Shown here: positions 61,801 to 64,000 of the stretch, one piece after another
Numbering within the stretch: position 1 is the stretch's first letter
How the letters are laid out: every line of letters starts with the position of its first letter
Assembly: GCA_947462335.1 (NCBI GenBank)
Contig: OX381721.1
Coordinates: 11,359,910 to 11,423,909, forward strand
DNA from: Harmothoe impar
Lineage: Eukaryota; Annelida; Polychaeta; Phyllodocida; Polynoidae
Direction of reading: 5' to 3'
Length of the DNA: 64,000 nt
Position numbers and translations under genes: made by a program
Notes under the pieces: model-generated
What the model was told of the DNA's origin: nothing
Seen by the model: only the letters and a program-made list of their open reading frames with translations
Database searches by the model: none

Positions 61801-63863
61801 TCCAGACTGAAAATAGAACACAAGATTTTGTAGGCACTGGAGGAATAGTATGTATACATGAGTGCATGCATAATGCATACAAGACCAGCATTAGTAGTAG
61901 ATCAGAGGACAGTCACCAGTCAGTACCCCCTGGAAGTGCAATCGGCCAAATATGGCCCATACGCCCCTGTGAGTTTTTTGAGCCTCCTGTGTACTATTTG
62001 AATTTGAGCCGTAGTTTTGTAGATCTATACCACTTATTAACTGCTGAGACCACAATTTAAAGGAACCCAGCAAATTGGCCTGGGCTTGTGCAAGCCTTGT
62101 GTATGCCCAATAGTACCCGAACAGGTTGGCTTGGGTATACACAAGGGTTGCAAAAGTTCCACTACACTCTAAAAATATAAAGTGCATTGGGAACATGCAT
62201 TTAAAGAGTAACACTTTTTCTCAATACACTTTTGAGATCAAAACACTTCTGGCAATTGGGTGGTGTGTTACCAAAAAGAAGGGTGCTAAAAGTGACTGCA
62301 TATTTTTTTAGAGTGTATTTTGCCGGGAATGTATCATGTATGCTCGGTTACCTGAAGGTAGACAGCGATACCGAACGAGTCGTCACTGTGGCCCCCTGAT
62401 GACATGATGAAGCCAGACGCTGTCCTCCGTCCTAACCAGATCCAGAAGGCGAACGTGGCACCGTCAGGGCACATGTCAAAGTTACCAAAGCACTCCTGCA
62501 AGACATTTACACTTTAACATACTCTATGTATTGTATATTTATAGCTTTTATATGTATATATAATGACCCAGGAATTCCTGCATTGCTCAAGGTGTAATGA
62601 ATCGTTTATGATTTTTTCAAATGATAGCACCGTGAGAATTTTGTTTGATAATATTTTTTAAGAATATTTGAAGAGTTTCGTTCCAAAACGCAACAAATCC
62701 ATTCCAGAATTGAAGCATGTAGTGAATTTTCTAAGGCTGCTATAGTGGCAACTATGATGCCTCAGATATAATGTGTACACCAGAGAGGGCCTAAATACAT
62801 GAGAAATTGAATTTTGAAGAAAATTTGTGTCAAAATTGCATTTACCTATGCCTGCCCTGTACCTTAGTCAAAATTTGGTGTGATTTTTCAAAATGGCGCT
62901 TATTGCGCTTTGGAACCAAACTCATTTGTAAATCATATTTACACAATCATTTCTAGAATTAACCATTAACAGCATAATTGATATGACAAATACACACCGC
63001 TCTCTTGTCTCCAAAGTTGAGCACTTGTGCCACACCATCAAAAAATGTGCCCTTGCCAACAACAGCAGCTCTGAGCTCAGCAGACAGAGCTAGACGTCCC
63101 TCCAGGTTAAAGCCAATCAGCCTAGATCCCTCCAGGGTCTCCATGTTAAGGTGGTACTCGGTCACTACCTCTGATGAAGATGGGGGGATTGGGCGGTGAA
63201 TGGTTATCATTTATCATCTAAAACATAGTAGATATGTAATACGTGCGTAGAGAGGCTTTGATGAGATATTACTACATCGATACACAAAGATGGTGCAGAT
63301 GGCTAAGATGGTTTAGATGGTTAAGATGGCTAAAATAGTTAAAATGTCTAAGACGGTGGCCAAAACTGGCAACAATTTCTGATTATTGATGTTGTTCTCA
63401 TCCGTTTAGATAATGCCCATCCACATCACAATCATCCCTCCTTCAGCAACATGCACTTAGTTTCATTTTCTGTTGGCCGATTTGTAGGTGACTGGCAGGC
63501 AATCAGCAGGTACACCCACAAAATCACACTACACAGAGTACCAGTGGTCTGTTATTGCCTGCCAATCACCTCCAAATTGGCTGAAAGAAAATGGCCCTTA
63601 CTGGCTAGATTGTAGACTCACAGTTACAATATGGACGCTGCATTCTTTTAAATTGAATCTCAACTCAGCAACAACTGCAAAATTTACCACAACTTACAAT
63701 TTCTTGTTGTATTGGTTTGAAATGAACTTACTGGCTTTGACACATGCTGCAGCTGCTACTGTGTCCATCTGGTCTATGAGCATATCGCTGTTGTCAAACA
63801 GGAAGAGGTGGTCGGACGACGAGCTCGCTAATGTTGACATCAGAGCAGTGTCCACCAAGGGAC
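23571..63863 (-). CDS. Large secreted VWA/EGF/LamG-like multidomain protein, 5' end outside window
   Basis: 33 exons with consensus splice sites join without a phase error, except inside one exon. Domain order is VWA1 (partial), LamG-like 1, LamG-like 2 (broken), linker, VWA2, linker, VWA3, VWA4, EGF1, VWA5, EGF2, VWA6, EGF3, VWA7, stop TAG at 23571-23573. All domain borders are in phase 1, so modules can be shuffled or skipped. Leaving out the broken exon gives 1549 complete residues plus a split first codon. Such architectures belong to extracellular matrix or adhesion proteins related in style to matrilins and VWA-EGF collagens; the MIDAS sites suggest metal-dependent ligand binding. No membrane anchor is seen at the C-terminus, so the product is probably secreted. 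A gypsy element and many MITEs sit in its introns. Function beyond this is unknown. Confidence 0.85.
23767..24387. mobile_element. TIR family 2 element, copy 1, carrying a CTCF-like motif
   Basis: Ends catatgtgagcaggcaagca... and (inverse) catatgtgtagaggcaaggg... form a TIR of about 33 bp ending in aaaggatactcc. A second full copy lies at 36634-37244 and a left-end fragment at 46380-46440. At 23824-23845 it reads CCACCAG, six G, CGCCACTATGG, one G more than the vertebrate CTCF core. No coding capacity. Confidence 0.75.
26158..26271 (-). CDS. EGF3, calcium-binding-type EGF exon
   Basis: 114 nt, phase 1-1. Reads [15 protein letters not shown], then [11 protein letters not shown] and a last Cys after YTGVN. 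Six Cys and the aromatic Tyr are present. Confidence 0.88.
26364..26620. mobile_element. MITE family 1, copy 2
   Basis: Ends GATGAGTTTGGATGCAAAA and TTTTGCATCCAAACTCTTC. The interior words (ccagaattgaagcatatagtgc, cgcttatttcgttttgcatcc) match copy 1 in reverse orientation. It lies in the intron between EGF3 and VWA6 of the VWA gene. Confidence 0.75.
27017..29361 (-). CDS. VWA6 domain, three exons
   Basis: Exons 29183-29361, 28714-28972 and 27017-27145. MIDAS: DSSGS, Thr in MTNTAAG, Asp in ITDGQS. The donor end of the middle exon is copied twice more in the adjoining intron. Confidence 0.85.
27781..28541. mobile_element. TA-flanked TIR element rich in TGTGT words
   Basis: Left end ctctctaaaaaatgtgtgtta and right end taacacacatcttttcacagtg are inverted copies with a few mismatches. 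TA borders both sides. The interior is full of acacactttt and gtgtgt words. It lies in a VWA6 intron. Confidence 0.6.
28567..28760. repeat. Tandem copies of an exon-donor junction
   Basis: Units at 28567-28626, 28627-28699 and 28700-28760 share caactgacact(c/t)a, then cagatac(c/t)acaa and gctgtatggcagct. The last unit is the real 3' end and donor of the middle VWA6 exon; the first two are intronic duplicates with potential GTGAGTGTC donors. Confidence 0.7.
29627..29743 (-). CDS. EGF2, calcium-binding-type EGF exon
   Basis: 117 nt, phase 1-1. Reads [16 protein letters not shown] followed by [11 protein letters not shown] and C after WSGRN. Degenerate copies of its acceptor and first 30 or so bases are tandemly repeated upstream (minus sense) in the intron. 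Confidence 0.88.
29705..30332. repeat. Tandem array derived from the EGF2 exon start
   Basis: A unit of about 75 bp (aacatagaacagatacagac, actgtaagactcagtgcatgg, tgtgctagcacactcatcc, acagctggaagt) recurs about six times with divergence. The first unit includes the true EGF2 acceptor and first codons; later ones retain the acceptor-like CTTCCAGC and codons similar to VDECAS. The array is interrupted by a hAT-like MITE. Confidence 0.7.
29839..30020. mobile_element. hAT-like MITE with TACAGTA target duplication
   Basis: Termini GTGGCTTGAATAAGCGCA and (inverse) GTGGCTTGAATAAGTGCA are nearly identical. TACAGTA precedes (29832-29838) and follows (30021-30027) the element; with one mismatch the duplication is 8 bp, as expected for hAT. 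182 bp, inside the EGF2-derived tandem array. Confidence 0.8.
31276..32982 (-). CDS. VWA5 domain, four exons
   Basis: Exons 32929-32982 (54 nt, carries DSSGS), 32279-32453, 31720-31907 and 31276-31416. Thr lies in GTTNTS and Asp in ITDGRS, so the MIDAS is complete. The first intron contains a 268-bp MITE (32484-32751). Confidence 0.85.
32484..32751. mobile_element. 268-bp MITE with G-rich arms
   Basis: GGGAGTGGTCATTTTTTAAC, continuing aacaggggg, is inverted at the right end (ccccctgttgttaaaaaatg, accactccc). Interior blocks alternate short G and C runs, so the whole unit could fold into a long hairpin. Open frames in it are not genes. Confidence 0.75.
33788..33866. ncRNA. 79-nt long hairpin, candidate pre-miRNA or foldback element
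   Basis: The arms are inverted copies over 36-38 nt. The inner 16-17 bp (aaaagggaccttagtg / cactaaggtccctttt) pair perfectly around a 7-nt loop (tacactg). The outer part pairs with about four mismatches (tatatgtgaca... / ...tgtcacatata). It is located in the intron between EGF1 and VWA5. A miRNA precursor is possible, but a small foldback transposon is equally likely. Confidence 0.35.
34410..34523 (-). CDS. EGF1, calcium-binding-type EGF exon
   Basis: 114 nt, phase 1-1. It reads [15 protein letters not shown] followed by [11 protein letters not shown] and a last Cys: six Cys with the D/N-E-C start and the aromatic Phe of cbEGF domains. Confidence 0.88.
34655..35893 (-). CDS. VWA4 domain, three exons
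   Basis: Exons 35727-35893, 35133-35342 and 34655-34841. MIDAS motif is DTSSS rather than DSSGS, but DxSxS is kept, with Thr in STNTAQ and Asp in LTDGGS. It follows VWA3 directly, without linker or EGF. Confidence 0.85.
36324..38914 (-). CDS. VWA3 domain, four exons
   Basis: Exons 38781-38914, 38245-38443, 37606-37704 and 36324-36461. MIDAS is DSSGS, Thr in TNTSGG and Asp in LTDGAS. Closely similar to VWA2 (shared [19 protein letters not shown] motifs), so the two probably arose by duplication; VWA2 has one intron more. Confidence 0.85.
36634..37244. mobile_element. TIR family 2 element, copy 2, with exact CTCF-core word
   Basis: Homologous over about 610 bp to 23767-24387, in the same orientation. 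At 36680 onward it contains CCACCAGGGGGCGCCACTA, which matches the classical CTCF core consensus. It lies in the intron between the third and fourth exons of VWA3 (within 36462-37605). Confidence 0.75.
38533..38666. mobile_element. 134-bp MITE
   Basis: GTGGCTCTGGTAAAAATGGA with the following gtgtcaa is inverted at the right end (gttgactctctatttcaccagagccac). It lies in a VWA3 intron. Confidence 0.65.
39148..39283. mobile_element. 136-bp palindromic MITE
   Basis: Arms of about 36 bp (gattttgatgcattatcagc / ggcggataatgcatcaaaat) with similar outer ends (gggctataaacca / tgggttatggctc). Intronic between VWA2-VWA3 linker and VWA3. Confidence 0.6.
39330..39552. mobile_element. MITE with TGTCGATTTTTAAAACGGC tandem words
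   Basis: The ends gtgtctctacatgggtacc and ggtatcaatcgacac-type inverse (tacccatgtagaggcac) are inverted. Inside, the phrase acgtgtcgatttttaaaacg is repeated in tandem. Confidence 0.6.
39597..39635 (-). CDS. Short linker exon between VWA2 and VWA3
   Basis: 39 nt, phase 1-1, encoding [12 protein letters not shown] with flanking split codons. Splice sites are TTTCAG before and GTAACA after. Confidence 0.65.
39810..40705. mobile_element. TIR element of about 0.9 kb
   Basis: The left arm (attgcaaaatagtctcaaaa then tactatgggtttgtgac) matches the right arm in inverse (attgcgagatagtttcaaaatactatagttttgtt) and similarity continues for over 100 bp. Words of the type TCTCAAAATTTTGAGA recur. Boundaries are approximate; the linker exon 39597-39635 lies just outside. 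Confidence 0.45.
40953..44514 (-). CDS. VWA2 domain, five exons
   Basis: Exons 44362-44514, 42749-42822, 41882-42002, 41316-41399 and 40953-41096. The MIDAS is complete: DSSGS in the first exon, Thr in TNTSGG and Asp in ITDGAS. The NGDR-x-DAPN loop and the final helix with Cys are also present. It is the most finely split VWA of the gene; VWA4, VWA6 and VWA7 have three exons. Introns hold a piggyBac-like MITE and a decayed non-LTR retroelement. Confidence 0.85.
42913..43097. mobile_element. piggyBac-like MITE with three tandem palindromes
   Basis: TTAA at 42909-42912 and 43098-43101; termini CCCTTCCCCTGCCG and (inverse) CCCTTTCCCTGCCG. Inside are three copies of the perfect 18-bp palindrome TACTGCATATATGCAGTA (42928-42945, 42961-42978, 43004-43021). 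It lies in a VWA2 intron. Confidence 0.75.
43271..43690 (+). pseudogene. Decayed C-terminal part of a non-LTR retrotransposon RT
   Basis: Frame-broken conceptual translation gives [15 protein letters not shown], then [11 protein letters not shown], then [15 protein letters not shown] in different frames. This is the characteristic C-terminal order of LINE-type (CR1/Jockey-like) reverse transcriptase ORF2. Stops and frameshifts make it non-functional. It lies antisense in a VWA2 intron. Confidence 0.5.
44600..44720. repeat. Dispersed ACGTCAAAATAACGTT repeat, copy 2
   Basis: Same block order as at 21453-21575, here in an intron of the VWA gene just upstream (minus sense) of the first VWA2 exon. 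Contains two copies of tttatataacgttat. Confidence 0.5.
44855..44923 (-). CDS. Thr/Pro-rich linker exon between LamG-like 2 and VWA2
   Basis: 69 nt, phase 1-1, encoding [16 protein letters not shown] and a short hydrophobic end (IITIDP). It is a probable O-glycosylated spacer. Confidence 0.75.
45554..46250 (-). pseudogene. LamG-like domain 2: single intronless exon with frameshift and stop
   Basis: 697-nt exon with a good acceptor (pyrimidine tract before AG 46252-46251) and donor GTAAGT, phase 1 at both ends. It encodes a whole LamG-like domain homologous to domain 1 but without its three introns. Two lesions are visible. CCAGCCAG at 46135-46142 is a 4-bp tandem duplication that shifts the frame between TVTG and SAPV. 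TAG at 46008-46010 replaces the Asp codon found after the second Cys-Pro in domain 1. The exon length is 3n+1, as expected from the duplication. Because the exon is phase-symmetric, skipping it keeps the downstream frame. Confidence 0.8.
46380..46440. mobile_element. TIR family 2, left-end fragment
   Basis: Reads catatgtgtgcaggcaagca and continues with gaaagggtaatccg, then diverges. It lies just upstream (minus sense) of the LamG-like 2 exon; no right end is found. Confidence 0.55.
47003..47775. repeat. Interspersed GGTTCACGCCTAACGCC words (older element split by gypsy)
   Basis: Variants of GGGTTCACGCCTAACGCC occur at about 47001, 47190, 47360, 47380 and 47757 in plus orientation, and once inverted at 59633-59643 beyond the gypsy element. 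The arrangement suggests an older repeat of roughly 1.1 kb with inverted outer ends into which the gypsy element inserted. Confidence 0.45.
47904..48450 (+). repeat. Gypsy 5' LTR
   Basis: 547 bp, TGTAACGG...AACTACA. Contains TATATAAG (48184-48191) followed 32 nt later by an initiator-like TCAGTC (A+1 at 48216), so U3 is about 47904-48215; an AATAAA (48365-48370) is the probable R-end poly(A) signal. It also holds CACGTG (48164 region) and one ACCGTCGGT (48096-48104). By eye identical to the 3' LTR. Confidence 0.95.
48451..48469 (+). other. Putative primer-binding site
   Basis: Directly after the 5' LTR: TTGGTGCCGTGACCACTTG. The TGG start is what pairing with a tRNA 3' CCA requires. I cannot assign the tRNA with confidence. 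Confidence 0.6.
48512..50665 (+). CDS. Gypsy Gag polyprotein
   Basis: 717 codons starting at the first ATG after the leader. The N-terminal third is acidic and Ser/Pro-rich. A coiled coil spans about residues 195-275. A capsid-like helical region begins near [14 protein letters not shown] Lys-rich stretch precedes a single CCHC zinc knuckle with Cys688, Cys691, His696 and Cys701. It forms the particle and binds RNA. The stop TGA is at 50663-50665; pol lies in the -1 frame and overlaps by 25 nt. Confidence 0.9.
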   Translation: MDYLYDFVSSFSGRTKTPAEEREEAVQNVRFFTGKSNRREGRAVLQVPGDDLSQEAIGDPIVEAFTKGEDGEQSPIPGPFDISSRRSLDSLSTNLFCPEGQKIPGREPKTLGPAAFGSTPTVADPSLDPDTSVFTDGATPTPNGMGGGGLSKKTNVATEAPGKGYPAAVDEPSSLPLDGDLLAAMGIPTKKTELHELAEARRELASINQTRKLFLREVDEKKKFLLELQNEMASHKVEVDKLLHQRVSGECEVASLTSLGKDLSTQLHLARQDLASLRQVNQDLKTKSEKVPPPSTVVPPVIPVPSVYTTGTPSSVPPLVHTTVTGMTPQMGASYLQTPVCGGAFGGTATPPGYTHPSTGSTMLNQQQTMVSVPVPKPRARQGLTPVQRAKYDRNPAIEKLGTDIVPRDIDELDERYAPFNFGEIKHPDAARQKAIDIPPFTGSPPWRKYKVRFKAIVESNRWNNQQALVALKQALCNGPGEPALLAFERVKIKTLSSLEETAEWAIGKIGEHDPRTQLLKRVQRKDEHLRSYGFALQELISECYQGCRPDTPTVIQELTSRFVNGVRDTNLQAYLREKWQPDLSLADLFDHADVYDTKQAVFPSGGVSAAPSVAPKGAQVVEAATKPPKKKQPASEEVAAVMPDRDMEKMIEGLLRKHLEKSSASTSDSGSGKRRKKKKKDTKPQPCRRCQKMGHWASECKAPAPIAAKTEKETEN
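50641..54888 (+). CDS. Gypsy Pol polyprotein (PR-RT-RNase H-IN) with AT-hook tail
   Basis: The frame is open from 50641, after a TAA at 50638-50640; the first ATG is at 50749 and residue numbers here count from it. Protease has DTGAS (Asp106). RT has YLDD at 536-539. RNase H starts with Asp689. Integrase has an HHCC zinc region and the DD35E triad Asp993, Asp1053, Glu1089. The tail carries two AT-hook cores, R-G-R-P-R-K at about 1308 and R-G-R-P-R-K at about 1327, instead of a chromodomain. Expression probably needs -1 frameshifting in the 25-nt overlap with gag. It matures the particle, copies the RNA and integrates the cDNA. Confidence 0.92.
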   Translation, partial: NRKGDGKLNGAHPLGKDGAPTVSHACKGLVDGVNSSMNQGRAEAEGSVQPVSVWQGGAGKDERNPEDSVVAGLEESWLESIAQSSVIQDSPSDPCWDYLLTKGVAMDGGGSPMLTSECVPLRGQRWYLSLVISGTRGEFLVDTGASHTLVDRKFMARLCNQPEAPLLGVKARTATGDSMQTYGRTVKPMLVDGKTYWICPTITDITDDGILGMDFAALYGVTMNTATGRLQIKHPYKQSVQCVLRNGSSVASVAQDTKLAAGHVSDVLVSCVGVQAKRPGMFEPEDQKLSELGLAGYHTYLANARWGVIPICNSSSREITLRKGTPIGNTTRAYGVDSLTTDFVEVGVVAGDSSHEEALAKSNLPKHLRSLLCESHLTTLESEMVANELSELSDAFAQPGDPLGRTNTVQHRVDTGDALPSRIPYRRLPMAKKSAMEAEVEKMLDEDVIQPSESPWSSPVVMVTKKDGSCRFCIDYRKLNGLTRKNAYPLPRIDECVESLGGAKWFCTLDLQSGYWQIGMDPRDREKTAFSTHMGLFEFNVMPFGLCNAPATFEAMMETMLRGLLWKKCLVYLDDIIVFGGSVEETLQNLQAVLKRILSYGLKLKPSKCKLFRKSVEYLGRIVSEHGIMADPHKIEVVQNWPRPMDTKEIRSFIGFCSYYRDFIPGFSRVAAPLQELMIGEKKAKAKIVWSPAAEQSFSELKRLFLETPVLHYPAPVGKFILDTDASNTSIGAALSQIQDGREVPLAFSSNSLSKTQRNYCTTKRELLAVVVYTKKYRHFLYGGNYLVRTDHSSLQWLLNFKDAEGMMGRWLNHLSEFGMTNEHIIHRSGVDHVNADSLSRYPIRNCHRVDCRDCGSHNAVIASVGAKVPNWTLNHLKDEQLADPAISRVYSLKLLGLSKPVRPALSLECKEVRQLLAQWDNLFIRNSVLCRWRVQPGRKRAAQSVVPLSLRLQLLNYCHGHRTSAHFGRQRTEAKIKSRYYWPGMTLDIRRWVKQCPQCCLSKPGPGIGKLPLSQELFGVRFARIAVDIISGFNTTPRGNTCMMVVQDYYTKYVQVYPLVNHTAVTCAEALFENWILTWGGPLMLHSDQGREFESRLWAELCSKIHICKTHTNPYRPQSDGMVERFNRTLIQCLTTMVNEHRDDWDEHARYISHAYNATEHASTGCTPNMLVMGEDIVMPSDMVYGVQGHQLEQPCTVMFVESLRQSLRESYGVVRDNLEKSASLQKVGYDTGLKLRQFKVGDKVARFSTPNSKVKTLYSWDGPHTVTMVVSETTVVIRLQKGTLTKSHVARLRPWYGVPYIDDGEDSLGAGRVPAPTDPALPKIPKAGPTVIPSVPTVARRRGRPRKLPIEPQSCVTKPKRGRPRKKGSAVRKGLTVDTGKQSKVIPPVSSLLDIPVQGLRRSTRVRERDKIV
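54889..55571 (+). promoter_or_regulatory. Internal promoter and leader of ORF3
   Basis: Between pol and ORF3 lies a compact polymerase II-type promoter: inverted CCAAT box ATTGGCT (55344-55350), GC box GGGGCGGGG (55365-55373), TATATAAG (55393-55400) and an initiator match TCAGATC with A+1 at 55425, 32 nt from the TATA start, the same spacing as in the LTR. A 10-bp hairpin (GATCAACACG 55426-55435 / CGTGTTGATC 55452-55461) begins right after the predicted start. The preceding part has only small open frames (for example 54944-55207, 87 codons) of unknown meaning. Confidence 0.7.
55572..57983 (+). CDS. Gypsy ORF3: Cys/His-cluster, coiled-coil protein of unknown function
   Basis: 803 codons in the position where env would lie, but with no signal peptide, membrane helix or glycoprotein features. 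The N-terminus is acidic. A basic K/R stretch at about 109-119 looks like a nuclear localisation signal. Cys262, Cys267, His289 and His294 form a long-loop C2H2-like cluster; Cys303, Cys312, His332, Cys334 and His340 form a second. A second basic region follows (about 415-450). A coiled coil lies at about 616-690, and the C-terminus is Pro/Gly-rich. I recognise no known family. Together with its own promoter this suggests a nuclear nucleic-acid-binding regulator or accessory factor of the element. This is inference. Confidence 0.75.
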   Translation: MAARVDGKCTAPEKAEASDGEDRVLESDTEMDTTGAPTVGQGSASVPTEPNPEGSGDVVPKTEPGLGGSNTNQEENPAGGSSPKPAGVLAQEPTVPDGDSSDGSTVRAKTKRKRKRKRRIASSPETPATEEVAPTEADRLKAVADKLSKAEAEGWSVAESRANRRLRAKAAHVRLNLCLRDDDRENLSLTDLIQENGKMALPPPHTTDGSDDEDWLTGDSHPIDWYLVYLRAVLDGKKPNIHRSCRPKLKYAWKNYVPGDPCPYVRCQRLKGTATAAKRWPNLFKFARHLVEKHMNVRPYLYCVSGSTSTSCPEYSDGELFRSQRRSGLVRHLCDNKGVHKRTISRGVEAALKVWGVHKRVGNLQFKWRTNKLKQWNYLTEADWERLCKGAKCEQTDLGPATEAPMPTVKKDTPPKKKNLKRGRQASKDDTKGGRDRSRSEPAKKRVATATVTSEVDHSQTVGTVTVSSVALPPVADQLPRQERQKLGNALAIVQNSLGDEQAEQVAADYVKQYKWSQKQKKASAPQESVSPVSDAEQVEVQQPDGASAQPTAPPQHGATSDPARDDEVTPDPEHRAVDEGLAGLPVLPGDGPAFDTGFSDTLVPGFECYRAKMAENASKLLQFQVSFLEKSYFEQYKLLREQAIREGKAWVAERTRVLAEREASLEQDHAFWRATIDQLESRLTTCDAKFFRQFGFKLTEWERSGFPDLQSRLGLAARPAPPVTPVLSVHPPRYEMPFSFMAQSTRVVSGGEPTAAPSTLSVAPGGALPLQVEAAVVCTTEAPPGGSPDGEGKPSGGVPMDT
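57984..58865 (+). other. Gypsy 3' region between ORF3 and 3' LTR
   Basis: Two ACCGWCGGT 9-mers (58085, 58178) lie close behind the ORF3 stop. The remainder is AT-richer, with a small open frame at 58551-58781 of 76 codons that I cannot identify. It ends in the purine tract before the LTR. Confidence 0.6.
58866..59412 (+). repeat. Gypsy 3' LTR
   Basis: 547 bp, no difference from the 5' LTR noticed on reading. Preceded by the purine tract AAAGGGGGG (about 58853-58861), the expected plus-strand primer. Copy of the 9-mer at 59058-59066. Confidence 0.95.
60132..60892. mobile_element. TTAA-flanked TIR element (piggyBac-like), 761 bp
   Basis: TTAA at 60128-60131 and 60893-60896; termini CCCTTAGAC and (inverse) CCCTTTAGAC. 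Near the left end CG-rich palindromic words (acggccggaaacggccgt, gtagccggccgc) stand out in AT-rich surroundings. It lies in the long intron beside the gypsy element. Confidence 0.65.
61156..63170 (-). CDS. LamG-like (concanavalin-A-like) domain 1, four exons
   Basis: Exons 62998-63170, 62352-62495, 61627-61806 and 61156-61309. Recognisable marks are the C-F-G-N...[12 protein letters not shown] core, a W-F-H-V-T-I-T-W strand, L-Y-I-D-G and the closing F-V-M-D-E-F-Y-F-W strand. These are typical of LamG/pentraxin-like jelly-roll domains, which bind glycans or proteins outside the cell. Introns are in phase 0 inside the domain and phase 1 at its borders. The introns carry a TA-flanked MITE and a family 1 MITE. 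Confidence 0.8.
62165..62315. mobile_element. TA-flanked MITE, 151 bp
   Basis: CACTCTAAAAATAT at the left is inverted at the right (atattttttta, gagtg) and TA occurs at both borders. Its terminal words resemble the left end of the larger element at 27781-28541. It lies in a LamG-like 1 intron. Confidence 0.7.
62670..62924. mobile_element. MITE family 1, copy 3 (diverged)
   Basis: Ends are GAAGAGTTTCGTTCCAAAACG and CGCTTTGGAACCAAACTCA. The interior shares attccagaattgaagcat and aaaatggcgcttatt with the other copies. ATTTG borders both sides as a possible target duplication. It lies in an intron within LamG-like 1. Confidence 0.7.
63732..63863 (-). CDS. VWA1, C-terminal exon (gene continues beyond window)
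   Basis: 132-nt exon, phase 1 at both ends. It encodes the end of a VWA domain: a [19 protein letters not shown] segment followed by an Ala-rich helix and Cys. The same segment type closes every other VWA in this gene (for example [19 protein letters not shown]). The MIDAS-bearing part must lie at higher coordinates outside the window. Confidence 0.8.
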
Positions 63864-64000
63864 CTACACACACAAGACAAGAGCTCGTGATGACATGTAC
63901 TTTAAATATGTATATTTACACATCTTATTTAAACCTACACAATCCTCTGAAGTTGTCAGGGAGAAAATGTATACACAATTATGCATACATTTATCATAAT

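Noticed and set aside
1..64000. CRISPR arrays, bacterial operons, rRNA or tRNA genes
   Set aside because: No regularly spaced identical repeats, no ribosome-binding sites or operon packing, and no tRNA or rRNA signatures recognised; the DNA is eukaryotic.

Overview
The window is genomic DNA of an animal. It has multi-exon genes with GT-AG introns, secreted and adhesion-type domain architectures (sushi, VWA, EGF, LamG-like), a class A neuropeptide-type GPCR, a tyrosine-recombinase (Ngaro-type) retrotransposon, a Ty3/gypsy LTR retrotransposon and a very dense population of terminal-inverted-repeat (TIR) elements. This fits an invertebrate bilaterian, such as a marine deuterostome or lophotrochozoan. 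The species cannot be fixed from sequence alone. Unique DNA is AT-rich; the two retroelements and the exons are visibly GC-richer.

Layout. (1) 1.8-4.6 kb, plus strand: 3' part of a sushi-domain (CCP) gene whose exons are all phase 1-1. It ends in a membrane segment and tail that are separated from the ectodomain by an in-frame TGA. (2) 4.6-9.9 kb: intergenic, with several TIR elements. (3) 9.9-14.3 kb, plus strand: complete five-exon GPCR gene (371 aa) with a signal peptide; its second intron carries a nest of three TIR elements. (4) 15.1-20.7 kb, minus strand: complete Ngaro-type retrotransposon (Gag, RT-RNase H, tyrosine recombinase) with near-identical split direct repeats. (5) 20.7-23.6 kb: intergenic, TIR elements. 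(6) 23.6-63.9 kb, minus strand: one large gene with 33 recognisable exons, open at the right edge. Its order is partial VWA, LamG-like 1, LamG-like 2 (broken), linker, VWA2, linker, VWA3, VWA4, EGF1, VWA5, EGF2, VWA6, EGF3, VWA7, stop. All exon phases join correctly except inside LamG-like 2. (7) 47.9-59.4 kb, plus strand: a full-length gypsy element inserted antisense into the intron between the two LamG-like domains, with a GTAT target duplication and LTRs that look identical.

How the parts relate. The VWA/EGF/LamG gene encodes a secreted, probably extracellular-matrix or adhesion protein. Every VWA domain whose MIDAS loops are visible keeps the metal-binding residues. The gene seems alive, yet its second LamG-like exon has a 4-bp tandem duplication and a stop codon. 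That exon is phase-symmetric, so skipping it would restore the frame.

The most unusual system is the gypsy element. Besides gag and pol it carries an 803-codon third ORF in the env position, with no signal peptide or membrane segment, predicted zinc-finger-like Cys/His clusters, a basic NLS-like stretch and a coiled coil. This ORF follows its own internal promoter (CCAAT box, GC box, TATA box, initiator) and a hairpin leader. The 9-mer ACCGTCGGT/ACCGACGGT occurs 11 times across the element, in all three codon phases and in both LTRs, far above chance. An element-encoded DNA-binding regulator recognising this motif is a testable hypothesis.
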